This document shows positions 45,461 through 54,696 of a stretch of DNA of 64,000 nt, in pieces (the stretch's first letter is position 1; every line of letters begins with the position of its first letter). The DNA is from Anaerolineales bacterium. Lineage in GTDB: Bacteria > Chloroflexota > Anaerolineae > 4572-78 > J111. The position numbers were made by a program, and so were the translations under genes. The notes under the pieces are model-generated. The model was not told the DNA's origin and searched no databases. It saw only the letters and a list, made by a program, of their open reading frames with translations. Location of the stretch: contig JACKAU010000010.1 of NCBI GenBank assembly GCA_020634855.1, positions 1 through 64,000 of the forward strand. The letters are read 5' to 3'.

Positions 45461-47129
45461 TTATACGGTTTCATTATGGGTTGTGTTGTATACGGCGGCC
45501 AAACGTTTAGCCAGCACGCCGGCCATTTGCATCAAGATGGGGGATGGTCGTAGGCCAGTAATTGCAGATCGGCGTCGGTTAGCACGTAACATTTCGACGG
45601 CTCGACGGCGCGAACGGTGGCGTAGCGCGGATCCTCGGTGAAAAAAGCGATCTCGCCGAAGATTTCGTTGGGATGGATTTCGCCGACTTTGGTAGGCTGC
45701 CCGGCCTGATCAATCAAAACTTCCAACTTGCCTTCAATTAAGATGTACACATCATCGTTGCGTTCATTTTGCCAGATGACCGGCTCGCCGGGGCCAGGCG
45801 CACCAGCGAGAAGCAGGCAATCAGTTTGAGCAGCACTTCGACCGGCAGGCCGCGATAAATATCGGTTCGGTCGAGCAAGGCCAGCCGGTGCAGCGTATTG
45901 GTCGCGGCTTCATCGCTGCGCCGTTAACCACGTGCGCCCACAGGCGGCGATCCGTTTCCGCCGGCAAATGATCGGCCGGCGATAGGTCCGGCTCAAGGTG
46001 ATCGGCGATGAGATGGGGAAAAGATGGCGCAGTTTGGCCGGGGCGAGTTGGGCAATATAATCGAGGGTATCGGTGGCGTCACTGCTCCAATTCTCCAAAA
46101 TGAGTTTGACCTCCCGTTTGAGCCGGTCATTGTGGGCGGCCATTGTCAGTTCGACTGACTGCATCTTAGCCAGCAGCAGTGACCGATATCGTTTGTAAAA
46201 GTAACGCCCGGCCGTCTCCGAGCGAGGTTGGCTGAGTTGGGAGGCTTTGAAACAAGCCTGGATAGCCTTTTCATCGGGTGCTTCGGTGTACGGTTCAGGT
46301 GGGGCAGCAACTCAAATTTGAAATTGAGGTAGTTGCGGGCAAACTCATCGACATATTCGGTCTCGCGGCTGGTTAGATCGAGGTACAGCCAGCCGACGTG
46401 ATAGTAAATGTATTTGATCTGGTCTGAAGTGTATTCGTGATCAATCGACTCGATCAAATCGCCGCGCTGCGTGAGCCGCTGCTCGACCTCGTCGGACAGG
46501 TGGCCGCTGCCTTTCAGAAATTCTTCCGACTCGACCCCCAGCGCCGTTTGCAGCAGCTCGATGTTTTCAAAATCGGCCACGCCGACCTGGCCCGACACGT
46601 TGAGCGCGTGCAGCACACTGTAGTAGGAATCAACCGCGATATTCTTGGCCTCCATTTTGGCCGCCAGCGTCTCGATGGCCCGGCGCAGAAACGATTTGGC
46701 GAACGCTTTCTCCTCCGGCGAGAGGCGATGCTTGACCACCGCGACCGACAGCTTGTTGGCAATCTGCTCTTCTTGCCAGGGGCTGTCGCCAAATAGGCCG
46801 TAACGGTGCCGGTAATGGTGGGCCAATTCGTGGGCGATGATGTGTGATAGAAAAAGGCCCAAAAAGCGAAACAGGTCCTCGTCACTGTCGCAGCCCAGCA
46901 GCGACCGCAGAAACAGTGCTTTGCAGTTTGCCCACCGGCCGGCTAAAATCCGGCACTGACAGGTATATATGCCGATCCTCTAAACTGTAGTAACACAACA
47001 CCCCGTTGCCCTGCCGCAGTTCAATCCCCGGATCGGCCTCTAACCCGTAGGCCGCAAATTCCCGCAAAACCGATCAAAATATGTCTGCCCCAGAGCAAAC
47101 AGATCAACCACATTTTCCTGCTGACTCAT
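45461..47129 (-). pseudogene. HEXXH metallopeptidase with helical repeats and C-terminal cyclic-nucleotide-binding domain, frameshifted
   Basis: ATG at 47129 gives MSQQENVVDLFALGQTYFDR; after a shift near 47070 comes REFAAYGLEADPGIELRQGN. The zinc site is IIAHELAHHYRHRYG, and WQEEQIANKLSVA is placed where M48-like gluzincins carry the third ligand. A long helical part follows, then after shifts near 46275-46180 HEAT-like sequence (NDRLKREVKLILENWSSDAT), and a cNMP-binding domain (LPVEVLLKLIACFSLVRLAP, VIWQNERNDDVYILIEGKLE, EIFGEIAFFTEDPRYATVRA), ending at TAA 45461. A Crp-like ligand domain on a cytoplasmic peptidase suggests a regulated protease; the cNMP pocket residue (usual Arg in GExxxxxxxxR) appears as GEIAFFTEDPRYAT. 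Repaired length is about 555 aa. Confidence 0.65.
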
Positions 47130-47168
47130 CCTATGCTCCTAACGCCCTCCCTCAACTCTCCCCAGCCT

Positions 47169-47216
47169 GGAGCGACAAAGCTCTGCTTTGTCTGTCAAAG
47201 TAAACTTTGACGCTCC
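47169..47216. repeat. Perfect three-way-junction palindrome
   Basis: GGAGCG (47169-47174) pairs with CGCTCC (47211-47216). Inside are two perfect small hairpins, ACAAAG/CTTTGT around CTCTG and TCAAAG/CTTTGA around TAAA. It lies between the terpenoid-fold gene and the peptidase gene. Confidence 0.8.
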
Positions 47217-47230
47217 TCCCTTGAAAATAG

Positions 47231-47291
47231 CCCTCACCCCCAACCCCTCTCCCTCAGGGAGAGGGGAGTCGCGCCAGCGACGGGGTGAGGG
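47231..47291. repeat. CCCTCACCCC/GGGGTGAGGG extragenic palindrome
   Basis: CCCTCACCCC (47231-47240) pairs with GGGGTGAGGG (47282-47291), and CCCTCTCCCT pairs with AGGGAGAGGG inside. This pattern is a common interspersed palindrome in many bacterial genomes and may also work as a terminator for the minus-strand gene ending at 47387. Confidence 0.75.
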
Positions 47292-47341
47292 TAAAACACG
47301 ATTTTCATTGCCGGTATCGTCTCAAGTGAGACTGTCAGACT

Positions 47342-47395
47342 CCTCAATAACTCCACAAACTCCATAAACTCTACAAACTCTACAACTCATTCCAG
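47342..47395. repeat. CTCCACAAA-type low-complexity repeat
   Basis: Repeats of AACTCCACAAACTCCATAAA type reaching into the 3' end of the gene that ends at 47387; related to 33845-33900 and, inverted, 8650-8724. Confidence 0.6.
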
Positions 47396-48307
47396 CTTAA
47401 CTAACTTCGCCAAACTTTGCAACCCACTCGCCAACTTTTCTTGCTGCGCCAACAGTATCGACTCGCGGGTGGTCAAATACGCCAGCAAATCAGGGCTGTC
47501 CAACGCTTCGGCTTTTGCTTTCAGGCGCGACATCCACTCCTGCGCCTGGTCAATACCCCAAGCGAACCCTTCCCGCGCCACCCAACTGACGACCAACTCA
47601 TCAGGGTTACGACGGCGCTCGGCCTCGCTCAAAAAATAGGTGGTCGTCTGCCGCGACAGATCCTTGTGCCAGTCGAACAGATCGTTTAAGAATTGGTGCC
47701 AGCCGCCCAACAGATCGACCACCTCGGCCCACGGCTCGATCAGATCGGCCCGGTGGTGCCGGTAGGCGATCGCCGCCGCCGGAATTTTGGCGGCGCACAC
47801 CTTTTGGGCCGCGACGCGCGTAAACGTCGCCTCATCGATGTCGGTCAGGGCGGCGTCTTCCATCGCCGCCTCGCCGGAGCGAATCCATGTGGCGGTGAAG
47901 TAGGGCCAGAAGGGGTGATCGGCCGGAAAATAGGGCAAGTAGGCCGACTGAAATTGCGTGTGGAAAAAATTGAGCGCGGGCAGCAGGTCGCGCTCGACGG
48001 TGGCGTGGCCGTCCATCAAATTGTCGATGAGGCGGATGTAGTAGTAGCCGTTGATCGTGGAGTAGGCCAGATCCGCTTGAAGGGCCAGGTCCGGCTGCCG
48101 GCCGAGCGACTGCTCGACCCACCATGGCAGCAGCAGCGCCGGAAAGGCCAGCGGATGTTTGAAATAATCCTCCGGCCGGGCCGAGCCGGCCAGTGACTCC
48201 AGCCAGGGAACCACCTGGGCCGCCATCACCGGCGCGGCCCGGTGGATCTCGGTTTGCAGGCGGGTTACGGCCTGGGTGATGATTTGAGAGAGGTGTTGAG
48301 GGTACAT
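47387..48307 (-). CDS. Terpenoid-synthase-fold (class I isoprenoid enzyme-like) protein
   Basis: 306 aa, all-helical, intact. Two acidic motifs are spaced as in class I terpenoid synthases: YYYIRLIDNLMDGHATVERD (first Asp motif, D-x-x-x-D rather than DDxxD) and WHQFLNDLFDWHKDLSRQTT (second, N-D-x-x-D-x-x-x-D). The sequence between and around them (LQADLAYSTINGYYYIR; AWGIDQAQEWMSRLKAKAEA) fits the helical bundle. The substrate is unknown. Start is the ATG at 48307. The gene downstream encodes a HEXXH peptidase; no isoprenoid genes are nearby. Confidence 0.7.
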   Translation of the reverse strand: MYPQHLSQIITQAVTRLQTEIHRAAPVMAAQVVPWLESLAGSARPEDYFKHPLAFPALLLPWWVEQSLGRQPDLALQADLAYSTINGYYYIRLIDNLMDGHATVERDLLPALNFFHTQFQSAYLPYFPADHPFWPYFTATWIRSGEAAMEDAALTDIDEATFTRVAAQKVCAAKIPAAAIAYRHHRADLIEPWAEVVDLLGGWHQFLNDLFDWHKDLSRQTTTYFLSEAERRRNPDELVVSWVAREGFAWGIDQAQEWMSRLKAKAEALDSPDLLAYLTTRESILLAQQEKLASGLQSLAKLVKLE

Positions 48308-48372
48308 GATCGGTTAAAGGCGCCGAAAAGAAGTGCAGTACTGCTCAGGAAACTTTAGGCGCGACGGTGTAC

Positions 48373-48501
48373 TTAGATATGGCTGCCTTTCGCCCGCGAT
48401 CCGTATAAGATGACTTCTTCTACCTCCGGGTATGCGGCGAAGATGCTGTTTATTTTCTTGATGGTGGCTGTTTTTAGGCCGAACCGCATTTTATGCTTCA
48501 T
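48373..48501 (-). pseudogene. Truncated minimal nucleotidyltransferase (MntA-like) remnant
   Basis: Reads MKHKMRFGLKTATIKKINSI then FAAYPEVEEVILYGSRAKGS and stops at HI. GSRAKG is the nucleotidyltransferase loop, but the following S-D-x-D-L metal-binding part is missing. Only 42 codons remain, so this is a fragment of an MNT/HEPN-type or similar nucleotidyltransferase gene. Confidence 0.6.
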
Positions 48502-48678
48502 CGAAAGTTGTCAACTCTGCGTTCGAATGCAACGTCTGAAGTTTTGTTTGTAACTGAAAGTTTCATGATATTATAAGCCAAAGCTCCGCTTCCCCAAAAA
48601 TGTATAACATATTACGTCTGCCTCTCTATCCAAATCTCCATTTTTGAGAAATCTCAAAATTCGTCTGTTCTGGGTCAG

Positions 48679-48695
48679 AATGTAACTGTTACATT
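48679..48695. promoter_or_regulatory. Palindrome, possible operator
   Basis: AATGTAAC-T-GTTACATT is a perfect 8+1+8 palindrome; its flanks TGGGTCAG and CTGCCCCA extend the symmetry imperfectly (48671-48706). It lies in an AT-rich, gene-free stretch (48502-48786) next to the insertion element. No other feature was found there. Confidence 0.3.
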
Positions 48696-48786
48696 TCCTG
48701 CCCCAAAATCGCACGAAATATTTATAAATTCACCATTTATTTAAACGGTTCCCTCCATTATCATAAGCCAGCAAACGATAATCTAA

Positions 48787-49822
48787 TAGACATGTTGTGA
48801 AATAAGGAGCCGAAAAAAAGAGACAGCATAAGGTAAGAAGTCAAAGGATTAAGCGTGGCGAAGGTGGTAATTCCACAAGCCACAAGCGACCAGCATGAAC
48901 AAATCAGCGAGAGATTGGCTTTTATTGCGATAGGTATCGGTTAAACAGCGGAACCGTTTGATGCCAGCCAAGGCATGCTCAACCACAATGCGGCCCGCGC
49001 TAATGGTCTGGTTGTCAGCCTTTTGGTCTGGGGGTCAAGGGATGGTGTTTACTACTTTTATGGGGCATCACGACATCGAGTTGGGGATAATCTTTCTTGA
49101 TGCCCATAAAACCGAGATCAACCCAGACCCCGACATCAGTCGGAATGTGCTCGCCAAGCTGAGACTGTTTGAAGCGATGATAATCCTGTCGAGATCCTGG
49201 TTTGGTTGGGGTTAAGCACAAGATGGCGGTTTGTTCATCGGTTACAACCAAGTTGCGCACCGTATGCTCTTTTGCTTGCCGGAATAGTGCTTGCGTTGGG
49301 CTTTGCCCTTTTGGGGTCGTTGCACGGGGCGTTCTGTACCATCAATGAAAATATCCTTGATCTCGGGAAAGTGGTGCATGAATTCTTCTACGGTGCGGAT
49401 CTTGCGTTTCGGCAGGACCACCTGCCAAGCCAATGTTTTTCCAGAATAGGTAACAACTCCTGGACCCAATGCCAGCTTCGGGAGCGGTCGACATCAAAAA
49501 AGAAGCCGGCCAGATCAAAGGTCGGATAACATTTCAGGTAAAACAGGATGAAGAAGAGTTGGTGCTGACTGGTCAGCAAGGTGTGTTTTCGGCCACCTCC
49601 CTCGGCTCGTTTGCGGTTAGTTTTCTGCTCTCGCTTGCTCTTGGTTACAGCAGCATCAAAGCTCGGGAGTAGGGTGTTGAATTCAGCGACACTCACCCCG
49701 GTTAATGCTTTCAGCAAACGCTCTGACTTTAAGGCTCGGTTTATATTTATCACCTGCTTCACCTTCTTTATCCTATTTTATCGTTACAATACTCAGGTTT
49801 ACCTTATTTCGCAACACGTCTA
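48787..49822 (-). mobile_element. IS5-like insertion sequence (about 1.04 kb)
   Basis: Imperfect terminal inverted repeats: AGACATGTTGTGAAATAAGG at 48788-48807 and its complement form (AGACGTGTTGCGAAATAAGG) at 49802-49821, 18 of 20 matching. One transposase gene on the minus strand fills the element. The flanks allow at most a short target duplication (TA), which is not conclusive. Confidence 0.85.
48849..49762 (-). pseudogene. DDE_Tnp_4-type transposase, frameshifted
   Basis: GTG at 49762 gives an HTH_Tnp_4-like N-terminus (FNTLLPSFDAAVTKSKREQK, LTSQHQLFFILFYLKCYPTF). After a shift near 49440 comes FPEIKDIFIDGTERPVQRPQ then KGKAQRKHYSGKQKSI (first catalytic Asp in FIDGTERP), after another near 49260 comes VVTDEQTAILCLTPTKPGSR, then VGVWVDLGFMGIKKDYPQLD (second Asp), and after a third near 49020 ISAGRIVVEHALAGIKRFRC (catalytic Glu), ending DLFMLVACGLWNYHLRHA at TAA 48849. 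This motif set is that of IS5-family (DDE_Tnp_4) enzymes. With three breaks it would be inactive as given. Confidence 0.85.
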
Positions 49823-49857
49823 ATTGTTCAAACAAATCTCGCTTCCAGGACTGACCT

Positions 49858-52800
49858 ATGTTGACCCACCGTTCACGCTCAAGTTTGGCTAAGATCGTTA
49901 TCCTCTCGGTTTCTATCATTTGCCTCAGTAGTCTGCTTTTGCCCATCAATCAACTCCCTGCTCCGGCCCTCGCCGCGCCGGCGGAGCTTTTTTTCTCGGA
50001 GTATGTGGAGGGATCGAGTTATAATAAGGCGTTGGAGATTTATAATGGAACGGGGAGTGATATTACTTTTAATAATGATTACAGTATCGAATTTTATTTC
50101 AACAAAAACACTGCTCCCAGCACTGTTATTATTTTGACCGGCAATATCTTTGCTGGCGACGTTTTTGTAGTGGCCGACGATGGGGCTGTACAGTCAATTT
50201 TGGATGAGGCCGATCAAATCTCAAGCAAACCGTTTTTTAATGGGAATGATGCTATTATTTTACGTAGAGATGGGGTTATAATTGATGCGATTGGTGAGAT
50301 TGGCAAAGATATCGAAGATTGGGGCAAAGACAAAACCTTACGCCGAAAGCTTACAGTTGAGTCGGGTGATACAAATGGGGACGATCCTTTCGATCCTTCA
50401 ATTGAATGGTACGTTTACGATGATATTCCTTTTGACGGACTCGGCTCTCACATACTAACCACGCCAACTCCTATTCCCACGGCAACCTCTAGCGATCTCA
50501 TCACCTCCACCATGACAACTACCCCCACGCCGACAGCCACCAGTTCGACCACTGCAACGCCTACCTCCACACCGACTGCGACTCTGACATCCACTGTGAC
50601 AGCCACCTTCACCCCAACGGTGACCGAGACGGTGACTGTAACAGCCACTCCCGCCGAGACCACCACTCCAGTACCCAGCCCAACTATCACACCGACAGCA
50701 ACCGCGACGCCTGTACCGGCCAGCCCCGGCGCAGTGGTTATCAACGAGATTGTTACTAAGCCTTGGCGAGATTGGAGCAGCAATGATTTTTGGGGTCTCT
50801 CTGATGATAATAATAGTAAAGGTGGTAGCAATGATGAATTTGTTGAGCTTTACATCAAAGTTGACGGTCTTGACCTTACGGGTTGGACAATTGAACTCCT
50901 CGATGGCACATGGCCTGAGGGTGAACCTGCCGAGACGCGTGATTTAACGTCTAATGGTGCATTTCAAGTTTCAAACTATATTAGTAGCAATGGTGGTGTC
51001 TTTACTCATACTGTCGCGGGCGATTACCTGGTTTTGGGCAATGTGGCTGGAGATGGCGCTATGAATAACAATATTTTTATCGTTCTCAAAGATAGTATGA
51101 GTACAGTTATCGACAATGTCGAACTCGGCGATGATTATGAATATGATGGTAAAGGTGACGGCGCACCGGATGGCACAAATCGGGGTGGCAACGCCGACGG
51201 TATAGATGATGAAGCTGTCTTTCGCTTTCCCAACGGCCAAGACACCGATGACGATGTGGCCGATTTTATCGCCGGGCCGGTTTCCATAGGCCAAAGCAAC
51301 GGTGTAGAGGATGATCCAATCGCCACCCCAACTCCAACCCTAACTCCAACCCCACTCGCCCTACCCATCCTCATTGGCGAATTCCTCTATGATGGCCAAA
51401 CTCCGTCCACGGAGGGTGATGAATTTATAGAGTTGTGCAACCCCAACGACGCCACCGTTGACCTGACCGGTTACAAAGTCGGCGATGAGGAGACCGCCGG
51501 CGGCGGCGAGAGTATGTACCGCTTGCCTGACGAGACGCCCTTGGCGGCGGGGGCATGCTTGGTAATCGCTAAGAACGCGGAGGATTTTCAAAGCAGATTT
51601 GGCTTCTTACCTGATTTTGAAGCCGGCGATCTGAAGAAACATACCGCTTGGGGCCGAGGGAGTTGGTCGCTGTCTAATAGCGGTGACGAACTTGTCGTGC
51701 TTGGTCCGGCAGACCAGATTTTCGATAGTGTGGCCTATCGCAATGGCGACTACGCCGCCTTGGGTCTCGAAGCCGGGGCGACAGCGCCTGAGCCGCACAG
51801 TCTCCAGCGCGTCTGGCCGATCGACACCAACTCGATGCCGCATGATTTCGTCCGGGCTGCGCCCAATCCCGGTGAGTTGACGTCGCCGCCGTCGCCACCT
51901 AACTCGCCGCCTGAGCCGGTTCTTTTAGCTGGAGGGATGAAAGCCTACTGGGGAGACCTACACGCCCACACCACCTACTCCGACGGGGCCGGACCACCTC
52001 ATTATGCTCTGGCCAAAGCGCGGGCGGCGGGGTTGCACTTCTTCGCTTTGACCGATCATGCTTGGTGGATGACTTCATCCGAGTGGACCAAAACTTTATC
52101 CCAAACTAAGGCGGCTACTGTACCCGGTGAGTTCATCGCCTTGCGCGGTTTGGAGTGGACTCACGACACCGTCGGCCACATCAACCTCTTCAATACCGAG
52201 ACGTTGGTCAGTCACACCCACCCATTGTTTGCGGATTTGTCCGGTCTTTACACCTGGCTGGCCGCCAATCCTCACGTCATCGCCCAATTCAACCACCCCG
52301 ACCCCAGTTACGGCGGCACATTTGCCGATTTTGCCTACCATCCGGCCGCGGCTCAGGTGATGAGTTTGCAGGAAATCGGCAACAATGCCCAGCGATACAC
52401 GACCTACGAAGCTTCCTTTATACAGAGTAACGCCGTCGGTTGGAGAACAGCCCCGGCCAATAACAGCGATCATCACGCCGCCGCCTGGGGCAGCGACAGC
52501 CCGGCGCGAACAGGCATCATCGCGTCTGATCTGACTACCGAGAGTGTACTCGGTGCTCTGCGGCAGCGACGGGTTTTCGCCACGGAGGATAGCAATTTGG
52601 CGGTCGCGTTGCGAGTTGATTCTGACTGGATGGGCAGTACACTAACCCGCTCCGGGGTTGTGCCGCTCACCATCGAGGCCATTGATCAGGATGCCGAGGC
52701 CGCGACGCTGTATTTATATGATCGTAACTTGTTGGTGGCAACCCACCAACTCCCGTCTAATGGGCAGTGGCAGATGCCGGTCGAGGCGCAGCCGGGGCAC

Positions 52801-53964
52801 TACTTTTGGGTCAAAGTCATCCAGGCCGATGGTGATACGGCCTACAGCGCGCCCATCTGGATCGCCGGACAGGCTGCGCCGGAGATGGTCTACATCAACG
52901 AAATTTTACCTGCGCCGGGCGATATCGATTGGGATGGCGATGGTAGCGGTGATTATCGGGATGAATGGGCCGAGCTGTTTAATCCAACGAATCGGGCTGT
53001 CGGCTTGGGCGGCTGGCGGTTAAGCGACTCGTCCGGCGCTTCGTTTTATATGCCACTGTCTTTTACGATTCCGGCTCGCGGCTATTTAACTATTTACAAT
53101 AACCAAATGGGGTTTTCTCTCAACAACAGCGCCGATACCCTGACCTTGACCCGGCCTGACGGCTCATTGGCTGACATGTTTAGCTACACCCGTTCACCGG
53201 GATATGATGGCAGTTGGTGCCGGGTAGAGGATGGCGGCGATGAATGGAGCGATGATTGTATCGCTTCACCCAATGGCGCGAATTGGCAGCAAGGTCCGGC
53301 TCAACCGTTAAAGGTAAACGTTTTCGAGGCCAAAAAGCTGGCTTATGACGCTTGGGTGCGGGTAACGGGACAGGTGACAGCGCCCCCCGGTGTTTTGGGG
53401 CCGCGATCGATGTATGTTCAAGATGACTCGGCCGGAATATTGGTTTATCTGCCCAAAAACCATGCCCTCAATTTTAATTTGGGCGACAAGGTAACCGTGG
53501 AAGGCAACCTCAGACAGTTTGGGAGTGAGTTTGAGATCGTAGTCCGCCGTCGCAGCAAAGTGAAATTTATCGAGCCAGGTAGCCCGCCGCCGCCCTTACC
53601 CGTGGCCAGCACCATGATGCTGGAACCGTTCGAAGGCCGGTTAGTCATGCTGACCGGGCCGGCGGTTCGCTTCAAGGGGAGGACGACCTTTTGGGTCGAT
53701 GACGGTACGGATCCGGCCAAAGTTTATATTCGAAGCTCAACCGGCATCAAAAAGCCGTTTATCGAACCCGGTACAACGGTAACGGTTGTCGGCATTGTCA
53801 GCCAATACTCTGATCCCGATAACCCCACTCGTTATGATTACCGCTTATTACCACGTTTTCAATCGGACCTGGTTTTACCGGATCGAACAGAGCCGGTTGA
53901 GCCGGTGACGTCGTTATCTCTGGATCAGTGGCCTTCATTGCTGCCTGCCACCGGCAATAAGTAA
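49858..53964 (+). CDS. Large secreted protein: four lamin-tail domains, a PHP/CehA-type metallohydrolase domain and OB-like domains
   Basis: 1368 aa, intact. Signal peptide (IVILSVSIICLSSLLLPI, APALAAPA). Lamin-tail domains at about residues 40-200, 285-480, 500-665 and 1000-1130 (each starting like LFFSEYVEGSSYNKALEIYN or VYINEILPAP), the first two joined by a Thr/Pro-rich linker (TPTPTATSSTTATPTSTPTA). At about 690-990 lies a PHP domain: WGDLHAHTTYSDGAGPPHYA (HxH), FALTDHAWWM, LEWTHDTVGHINLF, FNHPDPSYGG and NNSDHHAAAWGS, as in CehA/McbA-type hydrolases. Two OB-like modules end it (VRVTGQVTAPPGVLGPRSMY, TVTVVGIVSQYSDPDN). No LPXTG or membrane anchor is evident. Probably a secreted phosphoesterase or nuclease-like surface protein. 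Confidence 0.85.
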   Translation: MLTHRSRSSLAKIVILSVSIICLSSLLLPINQLPAPALAAPAELFFSEYVEGSSYNKALEIYNGTGSDITFNNDYSIEFYFNKNTAPSTVIILTGNIFAGDVFVVADDGAVQSILDEADQISSKPFFNGNDAIILRRDGVIIDAIGEIGKDIEDWGKDKTLRRKLTVESGDTNGDDPFDPSIEWYVYDDIPFDGLGSHILTTPTPIPTATSSDLITSTMTTTPTPTATSSTTATPTSTPTATLTSTVTATFTPTVTETVTVTATPAETTTPVPSPTITPTATATPVPASPGAVVINEIVTKPWRDWSSNDFWGLSDDNNSKGGSNDEFVELYIKVDGLDLTGWTIELLDGTWPEGEPAETRDLTSNGAFQVSNYISSNGGVFTHTVAGDYLVLGNVAGDGAMNNNIFIVLKDSMSTVIDNVELGDDYEYDGKGDGAPDGTNRGGNADGIDDEAVFRFPNGQDTDDDVADFIAGPVSIGQSNGVEDDPIATPTPTLTPTPLALPILIGEFLYDGQTPSTEGDEFIELCNPNDATVDLTGYKVGDEETAGGGESMYRLPDETPLAAGACLVIAKNAEDFQSRFGFLPDFEAGDLKKHTAWGRGSWSLSNSGDELVVLGPADQIFDSVAYRNGDYAALGLEAGATAPEPHSLQRVWPIDTNSMPHDFVRAAPNPGELTSPPSPPNSPPEPVLLAGGMKAYWGDLHAHTTYSDGAGPPHYALAKARAAGLHFFALTDHAWWMTSSEWTKTLSQTKAATVPGEFIALRGLEWTHDTVGHINLFNTETLVSHTHPLFADLSGLYTWLAANPHVIAQFNHPDPSYGGTFADFAYHPAAAQVMSLQEIGNNAQRYTTYEASFIQSNAVGWRTAPANNSDHHAAAWGSDSPARTGIIASDLTTESVLGALRQRRVFATEDSNLAVALRVDSDWMGSTLTRSGVVPLTIEAIDQDAEAATLYLYDRNLLVATHQLPSNGQWQMPVEAQPGHYFWVKVIQADGDTAYSAPIWIAGQAAPEMVYINEILPAPGDIDWDGDGSGDYRDEWAELFNPTNRAVGLGGWRLSDSSGASFYMPLSFTIPARGYLTIYNNQMGFSLNNSADTLTLTRPDGSLADMFSYTRSPGYDGSWCRVEDGGDEWSDDCIASPNGANWQQGPAQPLKVNVFEAKKLAYDAWVRVTGQVTAPPGVLGPRSMYVQDDSAGILVYLPKNHALNFNLGDKVTVEGNLRQFGSEFEIVVRRRSKVKFIEPGSPPPPLPVASTMMLEPFEGRLVMLTGPAVRFKGRTTFWVDDGTDPAKVYIRSSTGIKKPFIEPGTTVTVVGIVSQYSDPDNPTRYDYRLLPRFQSDLVLPDRTEPVEPVTSLSLDQWPSLLPATGNK

Positions 53965-54076
53965 GCTCAAATTAACCGATCTAACTTTAATTTTCCTCTT
54001 GGAACCGTTATGTTGTATAATAGGTAGCGCCGTCAAACTATACGTTGGATTACCATGGGGCGGCGATGACAAAATA

Positions 54077-54595
54077 ATGATCATATGTCCTTTCTGTCAG
54101 GCCGAGCAGGTAGATAACACCATTTATTGCGGCGAATGCGGCCACTATCTGCTGGGTGAAGATGATAAAAGAAAAACCGAGCATTACGATCGGGATGAAA
54201 TCCACTCAAACCTCGACCTCCCGACTCAGCCCAGAATCATACTTCCCCTCGATTTAGCCGGGCCAATTGTCATTTGCTTAACCGTTGTTTCCAATCAACG
54301 GGAGTTACAGTTGACGCTTGATAAACGGTTGCTGCTCGGCCGCATCGATCCTGCCCTCAATGTCTTTCCGGATGTCGATTTAACCCACGACGGCGCCCTG
54401 GCCAAAAGTGTTTCCCGGCGTCACGCCACCATTTCAAGGCAAAATGAAAAAGTCGTTGTTGAAGATTTGGGCAGTGTCAATGGCACGTACCTCAACAGCC
54501 GCCGGCTGGATCCCTACGTACCCAGTACCCTTAGCGATGGCGATCTCCTCCAGCTAGGGAAACTCCGCATCGAAGTCAAAATTCGCAAACGCTAA
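54077..54595 (+). CDS. Zinc-ribbon plus FHA domain protein
   Basis: 172 aa. Start ATG 54077 (MIICPFCQAEQVDNTIYCGE then CGHYLLGED) is preferred to longer readings because it opens directly with the CxxC...CxxC zinc ribbon. The FHA domain carries LLLGRIDPALNVFPDVDLTH, SVSRRHATISR and VVEDLGSVNGTYLNSRRLDP, with the phosphothreonine-binding Arg, Ser, His and N-G-T all present. FHA domains recognise phosphothreonine, usually from Ser/Thr kinases. A second FHA gene follows 323 bases later with a near-parallel sequence. Confidence 0.9.
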   Translation: MIICPFCQAEQVDNTIYCGECGHYLLGEDDKRKTEHYDRDEIHSNLDLPTQPRIILPLDLAGPIVICLTVVSNQRELQLTLDKRLLLGRIDPALNVFPDVDLTHDGALAKSVSRRHATISRQNEKVVVEDLGSVNGTYLNSRRLDPYVPSTLSDGDLLQLGKLRIEVKIRKR

Positions 54596-54696
54596 CCCTT
54601 CATCTCTAACCATTTTCATATACCGCTCTCATAGCTCTCATATTTGATTACAGGATAATCATAGTATTAATGTGGGAGGATACCTGGGAGGGTAGA

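Noticed and set aside
47387..48307. Squalene/phytoene synthase assignment
   Set aside because: The two Asp motifs do not match the DxxxD-(x)n-DxxxD of that family closely enough; only the fold class is claimed.
48679..48695. Palindrome as a terminator of the terpenoid-fold gene
   Set aside because: It lies upstream of that gene on the minus strand and has no T run; kept only as a possible operator.
50448..50831. Val/Gly-rich minus-strand frame opposite the Thr/Pro linker
   Set aside because: It is the antisense image of the TPTPT repeat in the secreted protein.
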